Origin: Saprospiraceae bacterium
GTDB taxonomy: Bacteria; Bacteroidota; Bacteroidia; Chitinophagales; Saprospiraceae
Assembly (NCBI GenBank): GCA_019694255.1
Contig: JAIBCI010000110.1
Span: forward strand, 1-64,000
Direction of reading: 5' to 3'
Length of the DNA: 64,000 nt
Part shown: one piece after another, positions 52,349-61,793 of the stretch
Position numbering within the stretch: position 1 is the stretch's first letter
How the letters are laid out: every line of letters starts with the position of its first letter
The notes under the pieces: generated by a model
What the model saw: only the letters and a program-made list of their open reading frames with translations
Told to the model about the DNA's origin: nothing
Database searches by the model: none
Translations under genes and position numbers: made by a program

Positions 52349-53962
52349 CTATTTATTTTCACCTTTGTATACTGAATCAAGCTTCAGCAGATTAAGCGCA
52401 TTGGGTCTGAGTCCAGTGATATTAGATTGTGAAAACCATGCTGTCTTGTCATAAAACAAGAAAACAACAGGACATTCATCGATCAGAATTCTATCCATAG
52501 CCTGACACAAGCCAAAATTTGAAGTATCAGACTGATGCTGTATTAGTTTTTCATAACCGAGATCGTACGCTTGATTTGAAAACCGTGTATAATTTGGCGG
52601 CACTGGATTTTTACCATAGAAGAAGGTAAGAAAGCTCTCTTCATTCGGGTAATCAGCAATCCAGGAGCCTCTAAAGAGCGAAATTTCACCATTCCTCATT
52701 TTTTCACGTAAAGTAGCTGTTTCTAGTAATTCAATTTTCACCGCAATTCCGATCTCTTGCCATTGACGTGCTATGAAGGTCATTAAATCGACATAGTCTT
52801 TATTGGTGTACAATACGAGTTCTGTTGATTCTGTATTGTTCTCCAACGTGCTGTAATTGCATTCCTTCAATAATTGTTTTGCCTTGAGCGGGTCATAAGA
52901 GTAACCAGGAACTGCTTCAGGATTGAAAGCCCGAAGACCGTTAGGAATGAATCCTGAGTTAGCAGGAGTTCCTATTCCATATCTGAAGTACTCAATGATT
53001 TTCTTGCGGTCGATAGCATAGTTCAATGCCTGGCGAAATTTTTTTTGACGTAATGGATGATTCTGCTTAAGCTGACTAACATTAATACCAATATACTCTG
53101 TATTCAAAAAAGGGCCGTTCTGGAATATCATCTTCCCCACTTTATCTTGACGCAGGGTACCGTTGCGATTCAACAACTGCAATGCAAAGGATGGTTGAAT
53201 GCCATTAAAAAAATCTATTCTTTGCATTAGAAATTCCAAGTAAGCTGTATTTCTGTCTTCAATAAAGCTGATTCGGACTCCGTCAAGTTTTGGAAGTCCT
53301 GTTTTAAAATAATTTTCATTTTTCACTAAGAACATTCCTTGCTGGCCCGACCATTTTTTTAAGCGAAAAGGGCCTGTTCCGACTGCAATACGTCCAAAGG
53401 AACTTTTATAAAATTCAACTGCCTCCTTCGCAACAATACTGCAATAATGCATCGTCAATAGACTAAGGAAAGGTGAAAAAGGCTTATTCAAATGAATGAT
53501 GAGGGTACTGTCATCCCTGGACTCAATAGGCATCAGGCTGTCTAATCTTCCAAGAAAAATCCATCGCCCGGGCGCGTTAAGTCCCGGATCCAACAGCCTC
53601 AGAAAGCTATATTTCACATCATCTGCATTGACTTTTCGTGTTAATTGCCGACCAAAGCAACTGTCAGGATGAAAGTAAACATTCTGACGAAGGATGAATG
53701 TGTAAGTAAGTCCATCGGATGATACGTTGTAACTGGATGCAAGTTCAGGGACAATTGAGAGTGAATCATCCAGATCCAATAATTGGCTATAAAGATGATC
53801 CACCACCCAATAATTATTCTGGGTCCTAGCGAAGGCCGGATCAAGGCTGGTGACGAGGTTGGGCTGATTGTAATGGAAGACACTTCCGATATGGCGCTGA
53901 TCTTTACGACAACTTGAAATAACAAGGATCAGAATCCAACCTGCCAGTGTATTGACTTTCAT
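52349..53962 (-). CDS. Peptide/oligopeptide ABC transporter substrate-binding lipoprotein (SBP_bac_5)
   Basis: A 537-residue solute-binding protein of the OppA/DppA family: lipoprotein signal (LILVISSCRK, Cys near 18), LVTSLDPAFARTQNNYWVVDHLYSQLLDLD, SSDGLTYTFILRQNVYFH near 85, FRQALNYAIDRKKIIEYF near 315, and a bilobal periplasmic-binding fold. It has no adjacent permease or ATPase gene, so it may act with a distant transporter or as an orphan binding protein. It ends eight bases from the convergent dockerin gene. Confidence 0.88.
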   Translation of the reverse strand: MKVNTLAGWILILVISSCRKDQRHIGSVFHYNQPNLVTSLDPAFARTQNNYWVVDHLYSQLLDLDDSLSIVPELASSYNVSSDGLTYTFILRQNVYFHPDSCFGRQLTRKVNADDVKYSFLRLLDPGLNAPGRWIFLGRLDSLMPIESRDDSTLIIHLNKPFSPFLSLLTMHYCSIVAKEAVEFYKSSFGRIAVGTGPFRLKKWSGQQGMFLVKNENYFKTGLPKLDGVRISFIEDRNTAYLEFLMQRIDFFNGIQPSFALQLLNRNGTLRQDKVGKMIFQNGPFLNTEYIGINVSQLKQNHPLRQKKFRQALNYAIDRKKIIEYFRYGIGTPANSGFIPNGLRAFNPEAVPGYSYDPLKAKQLLKECNYSTLENNTESTELVLYTNKDYVDLMTFIARQWQEIGIAVKIELLETATLREKMRNGEISLFRGSWIADYPNEESFLTFFYGKNPVPPNYTRFSNQAYDLGYEKLIQHQSDTSNFGLCQAMDRILIDECPVVFLFYDKTAWFSQSNITGLRPNALNLLKLDSVYKGENK

Positions 53963-54039
53963 CAGTAGCGAAAATAGACATTATGCCCATGACTGCATGC
54001 ACCGCCTGTCATATTCTCACTCAAATCCGCCGCAATTCT

Positions 54040-54047
54040 TAGCTTTG
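54040..54047 (+). promoter_or_regulatory. -7 box for UPF0173-parA-parB unit
   Basis: TAGCTTTG fits TANNTTTG and ends 15 bases before the TTG at 54063. It lies inside the longer open frame that begins at 53952, which supports the TTG start. Confidence 0.45.
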
Positions 54048-54062
54048 CACAAAATTAGCGCC

Positions 54063-54743
54063 TTGAAAATCAAATATTTTGGCCATTCAGCATTTTTGGT
54101 CGAAACGTTGGGAAAATTGCTTCTTTTTGATCCTTTCATAAAAGGCAACCTCCTGGCCTCCGAAGTAGATATTGATTTGATTAGGCCTGATTATATTTTG
54201 CTGACACATGGCCATGGCGATCACGTCGGGGACACCATTGAAATTGCACAAAGAACTGGCGCTCCAATCATTAGCACGTATGAGGTTTCAACATGGCTTG
54301 GCTCTCAGGGCCTAAAGACTTTTGGATTGAATACCGGTGGCAAAATCAAGCTTGAATTTGGAACAGTAAAACTAGTTAATGCAATACATTCCTCTTCAAT
54401 GCCCGATGGATCCTACGGCGCGAATCCAGTTGGATTCGTAGTGTGGAATGAAGAAGTAAGTTTTTATGTGTCAGGAGATACAGCACTTACATTGGACATG
54501 AAATTGATACCGATGACTTGCCCTAAACTTGATTTTGCAATTTTATGCTTAGGAGACATATTTACCATGGGCTACGAGGATGCTGCAATGGCCGCTGAAT
54601 TTGTCGGATGTAGTAATATTATTGGTTGTCACTTCGATACATTTCCACCAATTCAGGTGAATCACCAAGAGGCTATTTCATTTTTCAACAGCAAAGGGCT
54701 TAGACTGACATTGCCAACGATCAATCAGGAGATACTGCTTTAA
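54063..54743 (+). CDS. UPF0173 metal-dependent hydrolase (metallo-beta-lactamase fold)
   Basis: A 226-residue metallo-beta-lactamase-fold hydrolase, the normal length for UPF0173. It begins LKIKYFGHSAFLVE, where the first codon is TTG. The metal site is THGHGDHVGDTI near 51-62, with further ligands in IHSSSMPDGS near 104, YVSGDTAL and GCHFDTFPP near 190. An ATG at 53952 would add 37 residues that overlap the divergent lipoprotein gene and resemble no family member. Its stop is immediately followed by the parA ATG. Substrate unknown. Confidence 0.88.
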   Translation: MKIKYFGHSAFLVETLGKLLLFDPFIKGNLLASEVDIDLIRPDYILLTHGHGDHVGDTIEIAQRTGAPIISTYEVSTWLGSQGLKTFGLNTGGKIKLEFGTVKLVNAIHSSSMPDGSYGANPVGFVVWNEEVSFYVSGDTALTLDMKLIPMTCPKLDFAILCLGDIFTMGYEDAAMAAEFVGCSNIIGCHFDTFPPIQVNHQEAISFFNSKGLRLTLPTINQEILL

Positions 54744-55514
54744 ATGGGAAAAGTAATCGCTGTTGCGAATCAGAAAGGAGGCGTGGGTAAAACCACTACA
54801 AGCATTAACCTTACGGCTTGTCTAGCTGTTCTGGAAAAAAAGACTTTATTGATTGATGCAGACCCCCAGGCAAACAGTACATCCGGCACCGGAGGTGACC
54901 AGCAGGAATTTTCATTAACGCTATATGATTGCCTGCTCAATGGTGCAGATCCCAAACAGGCAATTCTGGCCACTTCAACTCCAAATTTATATCTCCTGCC
55001 ATCTGATATTGACCTTGTCGGAGCTGATATTGAGCTTGTTAACACTCCCGATCGCGAATTTGCAATGAAAAAAGTGATTGATCATTTACGCGAGGATTAC
55101 GATTATATCATTATAGACTGCCTTCCATCCCTTGGGCTTCTGACAATCAATGCACTAACCGCAGCAGATGCTGTGATTATTCCAGTTCAAACCGAATTAT
55201 TTGCCCTTGAAGGCTTGTCCAAAATACTCAATACCATAGAGATGGTCAAGACAAACCTGAACCCCGGATTAATGATTGAAGGTGTTCTTCTCTCTATGTA
55301 TGATCAGAGGCTCAGGATCGCCAAGATGGTGGTCAAGGAACTTCAAGAGGGCTTTGATTTACCAGTTTTCAAAACAATTATTCATAGAAACGCGCGAATC
55401 GCTGAGTCCCCATTGCTTAAAAAACCAGTCATACTCTATGATGCAGCCAGCACTGGATCTGTAAATTTTTTACAATTCGCCGACGAGTTTATTAAAAACC
55501 AAAATAACGGGTAA
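54744..55514 (+). CDS. parA: Chromosome partitioning ATPase ParA (Soj)
   Basis: A 256-residue Walker-type ATPase that segregates the chromosomal origin region with ParB. The deviant Walker A is [18 protein letters not shown] near 7-24. [15 protein letters not shown] near 36, [18 protein letters not shown] near 115, [19 protein letters not shown] near 139, and [13 protein letters not shown] follow. The ATG touches the upstream stop (zero-base gap) and its stop overlaps the parB ATG by one base. Chromosomal parAB usually lies near the replication origin; no parS was recognised here. Confidence 0.94.
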   Translation: MGKVIAVANQKGGVGKTTTSINLTACLAVLEKKTLLIDADPQANSTSGTGGDQQEFSLTLYDCLLNGADPKQAILATSTPNLYLLPSDIDLVGADIELVNTPDREFAMKKVIDHLREDYDYIIIDCLPSLGLLTINALTAADAVIIPVQTELFALEGLSKILNTIEMVKTNLNPGLMIEGVLLSMYDQRLRIAKMVVKELQEGFDLPVFKTIIHRNARIAESPLLKKPVILYDAASTGSVNFLQFADEFIKNQNNG

Positions 55515-56407
55515 TGAATCAAAAACAGGAATTGGGTAAAGGCATAAAGGCTTTACTGGGGAATATTAAGAAAGAACCCTCCAATTTCCAAGAGCCCCAA
55601 ACTATGGTTTCTGGAATTATCATGGTTCCATTGGAACAAATCAAAGTTAACGCACTCCAGCCTCGCAATGAATTCAACCTCGCGGAACTGGAGGAACTTG
55701 CTGCCTCTATCCGTAGCTTAGGACTGATCCAACCGATTACAATTCGGCGAATTGCTGATCAGGAATACCAGATTATCAGCGGTGAAAGAAGATTCCGGGC
55801 ATGTAAAATGGCAGGAATTAAAGAGGTTCCAGCCTATATCAGAACAGCCAATGACAATGAAATGCTGGAAATGGCGTTAGTAGAAAACATCCAGCGTGTT
55901 GACCTCAATCCGATTGAAATTGCAATTACTTATCAACGACTTCTTGAAGAATGTAATATTACCCAGGAGCAATTGTCAGAACGGGTTGGTAAGCAGAGAA
56001 GTACCATCAGCAATTATGCCCGTTTATTGAAACTTCCTCCTGAAATTCAGAATTCAGTAAAGTCAAATCAACTTTCAATGGGACATGCAAGGGTTCTTGC
56101 GGGAATCGATGATCTGATTGCCCAAAAATCACTTTTTGAAAAAACTATTCAGGAACATTTGTCAGTAAGGTTACTTGAAAAAATTGCACAGGACCTGCAC
56201 AATAAATCCAGTTCATCATCTACTCCAAAATCCACCACTTCAGTATCTCATAATCCTATGATTCGTTCACTGGAGGACCGTATTTCGCAAATGGTGGGAA
56301 CCCGCGCCCAGATCAAAAGGAATGAAAAAGGTGAAGGCCAAATTATAATAAAATTTTCGTCAGACCACGCCTTGAATGAGATTCTGGACCGTTTAGACCT
56401 GATATGA
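55514..56407 (+). CDS. parB: ParB/Spo0J chromosome partitioning protein
   Basis: A 297-residue ParB: GKGIKALLGN at the start, the CTPase-fold N-terminal domain (~35-125) with LQPRNEFNLAELEELAASIRSLGLIQPI and IISGERRFRACKMAGIKEVPAYI, a middle segment ALVENIQRVDLNPIEIA, the helix-turn-helix (ISNYARLLKLPPEIQ) that reads parS, and a C-terminal dimer domain. It is co-transcribed with parA and overlaps the DUF5683 gene by four bases. Confidence 0.94.
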   Translation: MNQKQELGKGIKALLGNIKKEPSNFQEPQTMVSGIIMVPLEQIKVNALQPRNEFNLAELEELAASIRSLGLIQPITIRRIADQEYQIISGERRFRACKMAGIKEVPAYIRTANDNEMLEMALVENIQRVDLNPIEIAITYQRLLEECNITQEQLSERVGKQRSTISNYARLLKLPPEIQNSVKSNQLSMGHARVLAGIDDLIAQKSLFEKTIQEHLSVRLLEKIAQDLHNKSSSSSTPKSTTSVSHNPMIRSLEDRISQMVGTRAQIKRNEKGEGQIIIKFSSDHALNEILDRLDLI

Positions 56408-56988
56408 GATTTATTTGTGTTGTCATTTTACTTTTTTTGCTTCAGCCAGTGGGAATCTCCCAATCGGATAGTGTTAAGATTATAACCAGTGATAGTACAA
56501 ATAAAAAGAAAGGTGATGGTGCACTAAAGGTTATCTTCTCCGGAAAACCTGGAAAAGCATTTGCCTATTCGTTACTTGTGCCTGGGGGTGGGCAAATATA
56601 TAATCGGAAGTGGTGGAAATTACCCATTGTGTATGCTGGTTTCGGTTTCACTTTCTATTTGGTAGACTTCAACCGAACGCAATATCATCGTTTTGACAAT
56701 GCATTCAGAATGAGAGTTGACCTGGGTGAAACAAACTCTACCGATGAATTCAAGGGTATCTATAGTCTGTCTGCTCTGAATGTTCAGAGAAAATACTACG
56801 ATAAGAATCTTCAGCGTAGCTATCTGGCAATTGTAGGCGCTTATTTACTCAGTGGCATGGACGCTTTTGTAGACCGGCATTTTATGGATTTTGATATCAG
56901 CGACAAACTAAGTCTTAAAATTCAACCCAATCTTGACACTTTCTCTTCGGGTGCAGGCATAAGTCTATGTCTTCATCAGAAGAACTGA
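56404..56988 (+). CDS. DUF5683 membrane-associated protein
   Basis: A 194-residue protein with an N-terminal signal (VVILLFLLQPVGISQ) and the DUF5683 core FAYSLLVPGGGQIYNRKWWKLPIVYAGFGFTFY near 50-80, with two membrane segments and LAIVGAYLLSGMDAFVDRHF near 145. This family often follows parB in Bacteroidota, as here with a four-base overlap. The function is unknown, but the conserved order suggests a link to envelope or division tasks. Confidence 0.85.
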   Translation: MRFICVVILLFLLQPVGISQSDSVKIITSDSTNKKKGDGALKVIFSGKPGKAFAYSLLVPGGGQIYNRKWWKLPIVYAGFGFTFYLVDFNRTQYHRFDNAFRMRVDLGETNSTDEFKGIYSLSALNVQRKYYDKNLQRSYLAIVGAYLLSGMDAFVDRHFMDFDISDKLSLKIQPNLDTFSSGAGISLCLHQKN

Positions 56989-57029
56989 TTTCGTAGCGCC
57001 ATCCATTAAAGTAATTGGTTTCAGTAGAC

Positions 57030-57347
57030 TTACATCCAGCCCAGGAGTTTGGCAAATTTGACCATCTCCATCTGATTTGTAATTTTCATTTTGCCGGTTA
57101 AAATAGCCATCATTGGATTTAGCTCACCTTTAAGTACCTTTTTAAAATTCTCTTCGGTCGCTGTGATCTTGCAATTGGCCTCGCCCACAAGGCCTTCCTC
57201 AACAGTCATGTGTCCGAGGTTTAGATTGACGGTGACTTGTCCGCCACCCTCTCCTTCCAGGTCAAAATGAAACACCGTATTCATGCCTTCTAAAAGAGCC
57301 GGATTGATTTTCTGGGGCAGGTTCAGTAAAAATTCCTTTGTTGTCAT
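57030..57347 (-). CDS. SCP2 sterol-carrier-fold protein
   Basis: A 105-residue cytoplasmic protein with the SCP2 fold: MTTKEFLLNLPQKINPALLEG at the start, TVFHFDLEGEGGGQVTVNLN, CKITATEENFKKVLKGELNPMMAILTGKMKITNQMEMVKFA to the end. SCP2 domains bind lipids or acyl chains in a pocket. An in-frame ATG at 57470 would add 41 basic, unlikely residues covering the divergent fmt start, so 57347 is chosen; a -7 box 15 bases upstream agrees. Confidence 0.85.
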   Translation of the reverse strand: MTTKEFLLNLPQKINPALLEGMNTVFHFDLEGEGGGQVTVNLNLGHMTVEEGLVGEANCKITATEENFKKVLKGELNPMMAILTGKMKITNQMEMVKFAKLLGWM

Positions 57348-57362
57348 GCCAGTTCGCAAACT

Positions 57363-57370
57363 CAAAATTA
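57363..57370 (-). promoter_or_regulatory. -7 box for the SCP2 gene
   Basis: TAATTTTG on the minus strand fits TANNTTTG and ends 15 bases before the ATG at 57347. It pairs with the divergent fmt box 21 bases away. Confidence 0.45.
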
Positions 57371-57391
57371 GGCATAAATACAATAACCTTA

Positions 57392-57399
57392 TACATTTG
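57392..57399 (+). promoter_or_regulatory. -7 box for fmt
   Basis: TACATTTG fits TANNTTTG and ends 16 bases before the fmt ATG at 57416. The two divergent boxes occupy a 68-base gap, so the promoters must overlap and may compete. Confidence 0.45.
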
Positions 57400-57415
57400 C
57401 TACCATTACTGTAGA

Positions 57416-58333
57416 ATGAATAAACTGCGCGTTGTTTTTTTTGGCACACCTGAATTCGCTGTTCCTTCACTGCAAAAAGTCTACGAAGTCTTCGACCTAA
57501 AGGCCGTTGTTACTGCGCCTGACAAACGAGGAGGTAGAGGACACCAGCTTCTGATATCAGAAGTAAAGAAATGGTCAATCAGTCATCATGTAAAAGTATT
57601 TCAGCCTGAAAAACTAAAATCCAAAGTCTTCATTGACGCTTTAATTAAAATTAAAGCTGACTTGTTTGTGGTAGTGGCCTTTCGAATGCTTCCCGAGATT
57701 ATTTGGAATATGCCAAGATTAGGGACTATTAATTTGCATGCTTCATTATTACCAAAGTACAGAGGCGCAGCGCCGATTCAAAGAGCAATCTTAAATGGGG
57801 AAACGGAAACAGGACTTACGTGCTTTCGCCTCCGTCAGGAAATCGATACCGGAGATATTATTTGCCAGCAAAAGGTTACGATTGAACCGCAAGATGATTC
57901 CGGAACGCTGTATGATAAATTACAATCTGCGGGGCCTGATTTACTTGTCAAAGCAATCGAATTGCTTGACAGTAAAGATTTCACTCCAATCCCTCAAAAA
58001 AATCAAGAAGCAACTCCTGCCCCAAAAATATTTCCAGAGGACGCAATCATTCAATGGGATAAACCTGCGAATACAATCCATAATCATATAAGGGCATTTG
58101 CTCCTTATCCAGGTGCACGAACAGAATATGATCACCGGATGGTTAAAATTCTGAAGTCAAAGCCGATTCTCACCGATCATAATTTTCCTTGTGGACAATG
58201 GTTTTTTGATTTTGAACGTAAAGAAATTAAAATCACTTGTAAAGATGGTTATATACAGGTACTTGAATTACAGCCTGAATCCAAAAAGAAACTGTCCGAC
58301 CAAGAATTCCTCAATGGACTAAAATACAAATAG
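57416..58333 (+). CDS. fmt: Methionyl-tRNA formyltransferase
   Basis: A 305-residue enzyme that formylates initiator Met-tRNA. It begins LRVVFFGTPEFAVPSL, with TAPDKRGGRGHQL near 38, the catalytic-site block NLHASLLPKYRGAAPIQRAILNGE near 104 and QEIDTGDIICQQKV near 140. The C-terminal OB-like domain (~205-305) is present. An upstream in-frame ATG at 57338 would overlap the SCP2 gene; 57416 matches the family start and the -7 box. A strong terminator follows. Confidence 0.95.
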   Translation: MNKLRVVFFGTPEFAVPSLQKVYEVFDLKAVVTAPDKRGGRGHQLLISEVKKWSISHHVKVFQPEKLKSKVFIDALIKIKADLFVVVAFRMLPEIIWNMPRLGTINLHASLLPKYRGAAPIQRAILNGETETGLTCFRLRQEIDTGDIICQQKVTIEPQDDSGTLYDKLQSAGPDLLVKAIELLDSKDFTPIPQKNQEATPAPKIFPEDAIIQWDKPANTIHNHIRAFAPYPGARTEYDHRMVKILKSKPILTDHNFPCGQWFFDFERKEIKITCKDGYIQVLELQPESKKKLSDQEFLNGLKYK

Positions 58334-58364
58334 CAAGAAGACAACCTCTTGCTATTCGTTTTTA
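58329..58364 (+). terminator. Intrinsic terminator between fmt and the OmpA-family gene
   Basis: A 10-bp perfect stem (58329-58338 with 58347-58356, core ATAGCAAGA/TCTTGCTAT) with an 8-base loop is followed by CGTTTTT. The left arm overlaps the fmt stop codon. T-rich sequence also follows on the minus strand, so it may end both convergent genes. Confidence 0.75.
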
Positions 58365-58381
58365 AGGATATGTTTAGGAGA

Positions 58382-60298
58382 TCAGTATCCTGACTTTTTA
58401 TCTTTTGCAGTGCCATCATCTGTTTGCACAGAAGGTGCTTTTCTTAATCTCTTTTTGTGACAGTCACCTGCCTCTGGACCATCAGGTCTTGGCATTTCCT
58501 TGTCGTTCTCAGTGCTAACCTGGAATTCAACGCGCCGGTTGATATAATGATTCGTAGGATTAGGACCCAGCGGATTGTCCTCTCCGCCATACATCAGAAT
58601 AAAGCGTTCCCTTGGCAAGTCATATTTACTGACCAGGTAATCTATTGCCGCTTTTGCACGATTATAAGAAAGGACGTTATTGTAGGCATTATCTGCCCTG
58701 ATATCCGTGTGACCGTAAGCAGTTACTTTCAAATTAGGATGTGACTTCATCACCATCGCTACATGATGAAGTTGTGCATAATACTGGGGCTTTACACAAT
58801 ATTCATCTAAATTATAATGAATCATCGGAAGGAACCAGTCTGTTCCAGCCGAATTTCCACCTTGGCCTCCGGCAATTCCTGGTGCGCCGGGCACGCCACT
58901 TCCGTTTAAACCAAGTTTTTGATCAACAATTTTCTTGACATCCTCCTCGGAGATCTGTGGCTTAACAGGCACCTGGGCAATCCCTTTTTCATTGACTTGA
59001 TAGCCTGGTGCAGAGAACGGCTCTTCATCTTTATGATCCGGAATACCATCCATATCACTATCCAGAGTAATACCTCTTGTATCAACTGGTGCACCAGCCG
59101 GACTGTCAACTTCCTGATCTATCATATCGATTACACCATCCTGATCAGTATCCTTTAGATCGAATTTGGGTCTTTGTTTTAGTTCAGAAATATCTGTAAA
59201 AATTGCATCAAGTGGATTTAACCAATACAAGGGTTCTGTCTTCTTTTTAAGGTTGCCGAGATTCATGGCCAGGCGCAGATTGGTATAATGACCGATATCA
59301 TTATTATTCGTCTGGTCAAGGTCTGTTCGCCAATGAATCCCATCAAGATAATCATTATCAGAACTGATGACTAAATGCTCAAGCGCTATATTAAACCTTC
59401 GGTTAATTTTTCTCGCGATACCTACTCCACCTGTAAAGGCTAAATGAATATCAAAACGGTCATTGAATCTGAATATGCCTCTTCTGACATAAGCTTCAGT
59501 CTCGTAGGTATTATCATATATATCATTAAGATTTTTCTTGATCGCCTGTCTCCCGGAACGGGTATTGAAATCAAGGTTGGGATAGTCTGAACGTGAAATC
59601 AGGTTGGTGTACATATTGTTATTTGGATCGCGCAGATTAAGCATGGTCTTATGCGTATAACCAGTTGCTCCAATTACCAGATACCAGTTCCACTTATTAT
59701 TGGGTTTGTGAAACAAAATATTACCGACATTTAGTATACCCTGCACTCCCAAAGAATACATCTGTAACTTATAATTGGCAAACCAGGGGTTCTGTGGCCC
59801 ATATCCTCTGAATACATCTCTCACTTCCCCTCCTGGCTCCGTATACGTTTGCTCAGGAAGAAGTCCGGAACTGGAAGGCTGTGGATCACATCCGTAGGTC
59901 ACACCATAAAAACCGTCTAGTCGCACGGAAAAGATATAATGAATAGCTCTTCTAAGATGAATTCCATAACCGAAACCCGGAATCAAATGCCTTTGATCCA
60001 CATCGCCATCTATAAGAAATATGCCAGAATGTAAGCCAAGTTCCCAGGCATGATTGGGTTTGGGAGGGTATTTGGCTTTGCCAGATTTCCAAAGCGCAAG
60101 TTCGCTGTTGTCAGCAACTGTGTCAGTTACAATATTTCTTGAAATTGCAACAGTGTCCCTTACAGGTTCCTGAAGAATAATAATACGAGAAGAGTCGCTG
60201 TTCGAATCCGGGGCAATGATCGCCGTAGTATCGGACTGGGAGAACACATATTGTATTCCCAGTATTAGTACTACAATCGGGGTTAGCAGCTTTGACAT
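58382..60298 (-). CDS. OmpA-family protein with thrombospondin type 3-like calcium repeats
   Basis: A 638-residue outer-membrane protein: signal peptide (LLTPIVVLILGIQYVFS), a beta-barrel region (~75-360), then Asp-rich TSP3-like repeats (DTDQDGVIDMIDQEVDSP, DSDMDGIPDHKDEEP near 385-425). A linker with a Gly-rich run (SGVPGAPGIAGGQGG) leads to an OmpA-type peptidoglycan-binding domain (~505-605: KVTAYGHTDIRADNAYNN, YNRAKAAIDYLV, NRRVEFQVS). A basic tail (KKRLRKAPS) ends the chain. Such proteins tether the outer membrane to peptidoglycan. It is monocistronic, with its own -7 box. Confidence 0.87.
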   Translation of the reverse strand: MSKLLTPIVVLILGIQYVFSQSDTTAIIAPDSNSDSSRIIILQEPVRDTVAISRNIVTDTVADNSELALWKSGKAKYPPKPNHAWELGLHSGIFLIDGDVDQRHLIPGFGYGIHLRRAIHYIFSVRLDGFYGVTYGCDPQPSSSGLLPEQTYTEPGGEVRDVFRGYGPQNPWFANYKLQMYSLGVQGILNVGNILFHKPNNKWNWYLVIGATGYTHKTMLNLRDPNNNMYTNLISRSDYPNLDFNTRSGRQAIKKNLNDIYDNTYETEAYVRRGIFRFNDRFDIHLAFTGGVGIARKINRRFNIALEHLVISSDNDYLDGIHWRTDLDQTNNNDIGHYTNLRLAMNLGNLKKKTEPLYWLNPLDAIFTDISELKQRPKFDLKDTDQDGVIDMIDQEVDSPAGAPVDTRGITLDSDMDGIPDHKDEEPFSAPGYQVNEKGIAQVPVKPQISEEDVKKIVDQKLGLNGSGVPGAPGIAGGQGGNSAGTDWFLPMIHYNLDEYCVKPQYYAQLHHVAMVMKSHPNLKVTAYGHTDIRADNAYNNVLSYNRAKAAIDYLVSKYDLPRERFILMYGGEDNPLGPNPTNHYINRRVEFQVSTENDKEMPRPDGPEAGDCHKKRLRKAPSVQTDDGTAKDKKSGY

Positions 60299-60344
60299 TT
60301 AAATTACTTTTAAAGTATAATAAATTAATAAGTAATAACTTACA

Positions 60345-60352
60345 CAAAGCTA
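60345..60352 (-). promoter_or_regulatory. -7 box for the OmpA-family gene
   Basis: TAGCTTTG on the minus strand fits TANNTTTG, 46 bases before the ATG at 60298. The gap to the next gene is 123 bases. No clear -33 element. Confidence 0.4.
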
Positions 60353-60421
60353 CACAAAAACCCTACCAATATTAAAACTAATGAAGATATATTTTAATTA
60401 TAATCTATATATTACTGACTA

Positions 60422-61645
60422 TCAGCTTTTTAAATATATAGACAAAGCTGCATTCATAAGATTTCTTGGGCTCTTACAGCTTTCATAAGTATTTAATAAT
60501 GAAGCGCTAATAACATTGGATACATCTGCAAAAATAGCTTCCTCCGAAATAATGCTGTTTTTATCCATTAGATAGGCAAATACCCGAGCCATACCACAAT
60601 TGGCAATAAAATCGGGAATCAACGAAATTCTTTGATCTATTGAACGACTGGTGTCCCCAAAAATGATCCTGTCTTCAGCAAATGGGACATTAGCGCCACA
60701 AGATACCAGTTCAAGGCCATTGGTAATCAATTGATTGACCTGATCCAGATGCACCAGTCTGGACGCAGCGGCCGGTATGAATACATCATAGCTTTCAGCC
60801 CAGATTTTGTCGAGAATACTTTCTGTTTTGCTCATGAGTGGACTATTCAGTTGATTCCCGTTCTTATTCAGGAATAACGCATTGATCTGTTGTGCGTCAA
60901 GTCCTTCTTTTGACAAAATACTGTGTTCTCGGTCAATGATTCCTTTGATCACTGCACCCTGATCTGCTAAATACAAAGCCGCCGCAGAAGCCACATTGCC
61001 CCATCCCTGGATCAATATTCGCTTACCTTTTGCGGAGGATCCATGTACGATCCGGTAATAGTGCTTAACAGATTCTGCCACACCCCAACCTGTCACCATA
61101 TCGGCCACATTATATTTTCCACTCTTCTCGGCACAAAAGGGAGATGTAACCACCGGCAATTTGCAACCTCGGTCCAATTGACCCAGGATGATTTCCTTTT
61201 CAGCGGCATTATAACTAAAATGACCGGTCAGGACACCTTCCTGAGGGTGAACAATACCCAAACTTTCAGTTACCGGAAAAACATCTTTAACCTCATCGAC
61301 ATTCAGGTCGCCTCCCGTGCCGTAATACGATTTTAAAAGTGGTCTGACCGCTTTGAACCAACGTTGCAGTACTTCAGCTTTTCTCGGATCTTTAGGATTG
61401 AAATTAATCCCGGATTTGGCTCCACCGATTTGCGGGCCACACACCGAAAACTTGATGCCCATAACTTTAGCAAGGGAAATCACTTCGTCGCGGTTGAGAC
61501 CAAGCCGCATGCGCGTCCCGCCACCCGCTGCACCATTTCGTAACGAATTGATAACCAGCCACCCTTCGGCTTCAGATTGGCTATCCTTCCATTCAAAAAC
61601 GATTTCAGGACTAGCATTAAGATATTTATCCAGCAATTGACTCAT
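60422..61645 (-). CDS. Glu/Leu/Phe/Val dehydrogenase family protein
   Basis: A 407-residue NAD-dependent amino-acid dehydrogenase relative. It shows GGGTRMRLGLNRDEV near 37, CGPQIGGAKSGINFNP near 69 (lysine site, GGAKSG for the usual GGGKGG), TGGDLNVDEVKDVFP near 107 with the catalytic aspartate, and the Rossmann loop QGWGNVASAAALYL near 212. It differs clearly from the glutamate dehydrogenase at 17275-18690, and its length fits leucine/valine-type enzymes less well. Substrate uncertain. A -7 box lies 16 bases upstream. Confidence 0.82.
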   Translation of the reverse strand: MSQLLDKYLNASPEIVFEWKDSQSEAEGWLVINSLRNGAAGGGTRMRLGLNRDEVISLAKVMGIKFSVCGPQIGGAKSGINFNPKDPRKAEVLQRWFKAVRPLLKSYYGTGGDLNVDEVKDVFPVTESLGIVHPQEGVLTGHFSYNAAEKEIILGQLDRGCKLPVVTSPFCAEKSGKYNVADMVTGWGVAESVKHYYRIVHGSSAKGKRILIQGWGNVASAAALYLADQGAVIKGIIDREHSILSKEGLDAQQINALFLNKNGNQLNSPLMSKTESILDKIWAESYDVFIPAAASRLVHLDQVNQLITNGLELVSCGANVPFAEDRIIFGDTSRSIDQRISLIPDFIANCGMARVFAYLMDKNSIISEEAIFADVSNVISASLLNTYESCKSPRNLMNAALSIYLKS

Positions 61646-61661
61646 AATTCAGTTGAAGTCG

Positions 61662-61669
61662 CAAAACTA
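61662..61669 (-). promoter_or_regulatory. -7 box for the second dehydrogenase
   Basis: TAGTTTTG on the minus strand fits TANNTTTG, ending 16 bases before the ATG at 61645. It faces the divergent box at 61794-61801. Confidence 0.45.
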
Positions 61670-61793
61670 GGAGTATTTAACAATATTTACACCTAAATAC
61701 AGACTAAAAAGTCCTTTAATAGCCTTCTAAAAAATTAAATAGAAAAATCACCGATTTTTCAATCAATTATATATTACAATAATGCGCAATGTG

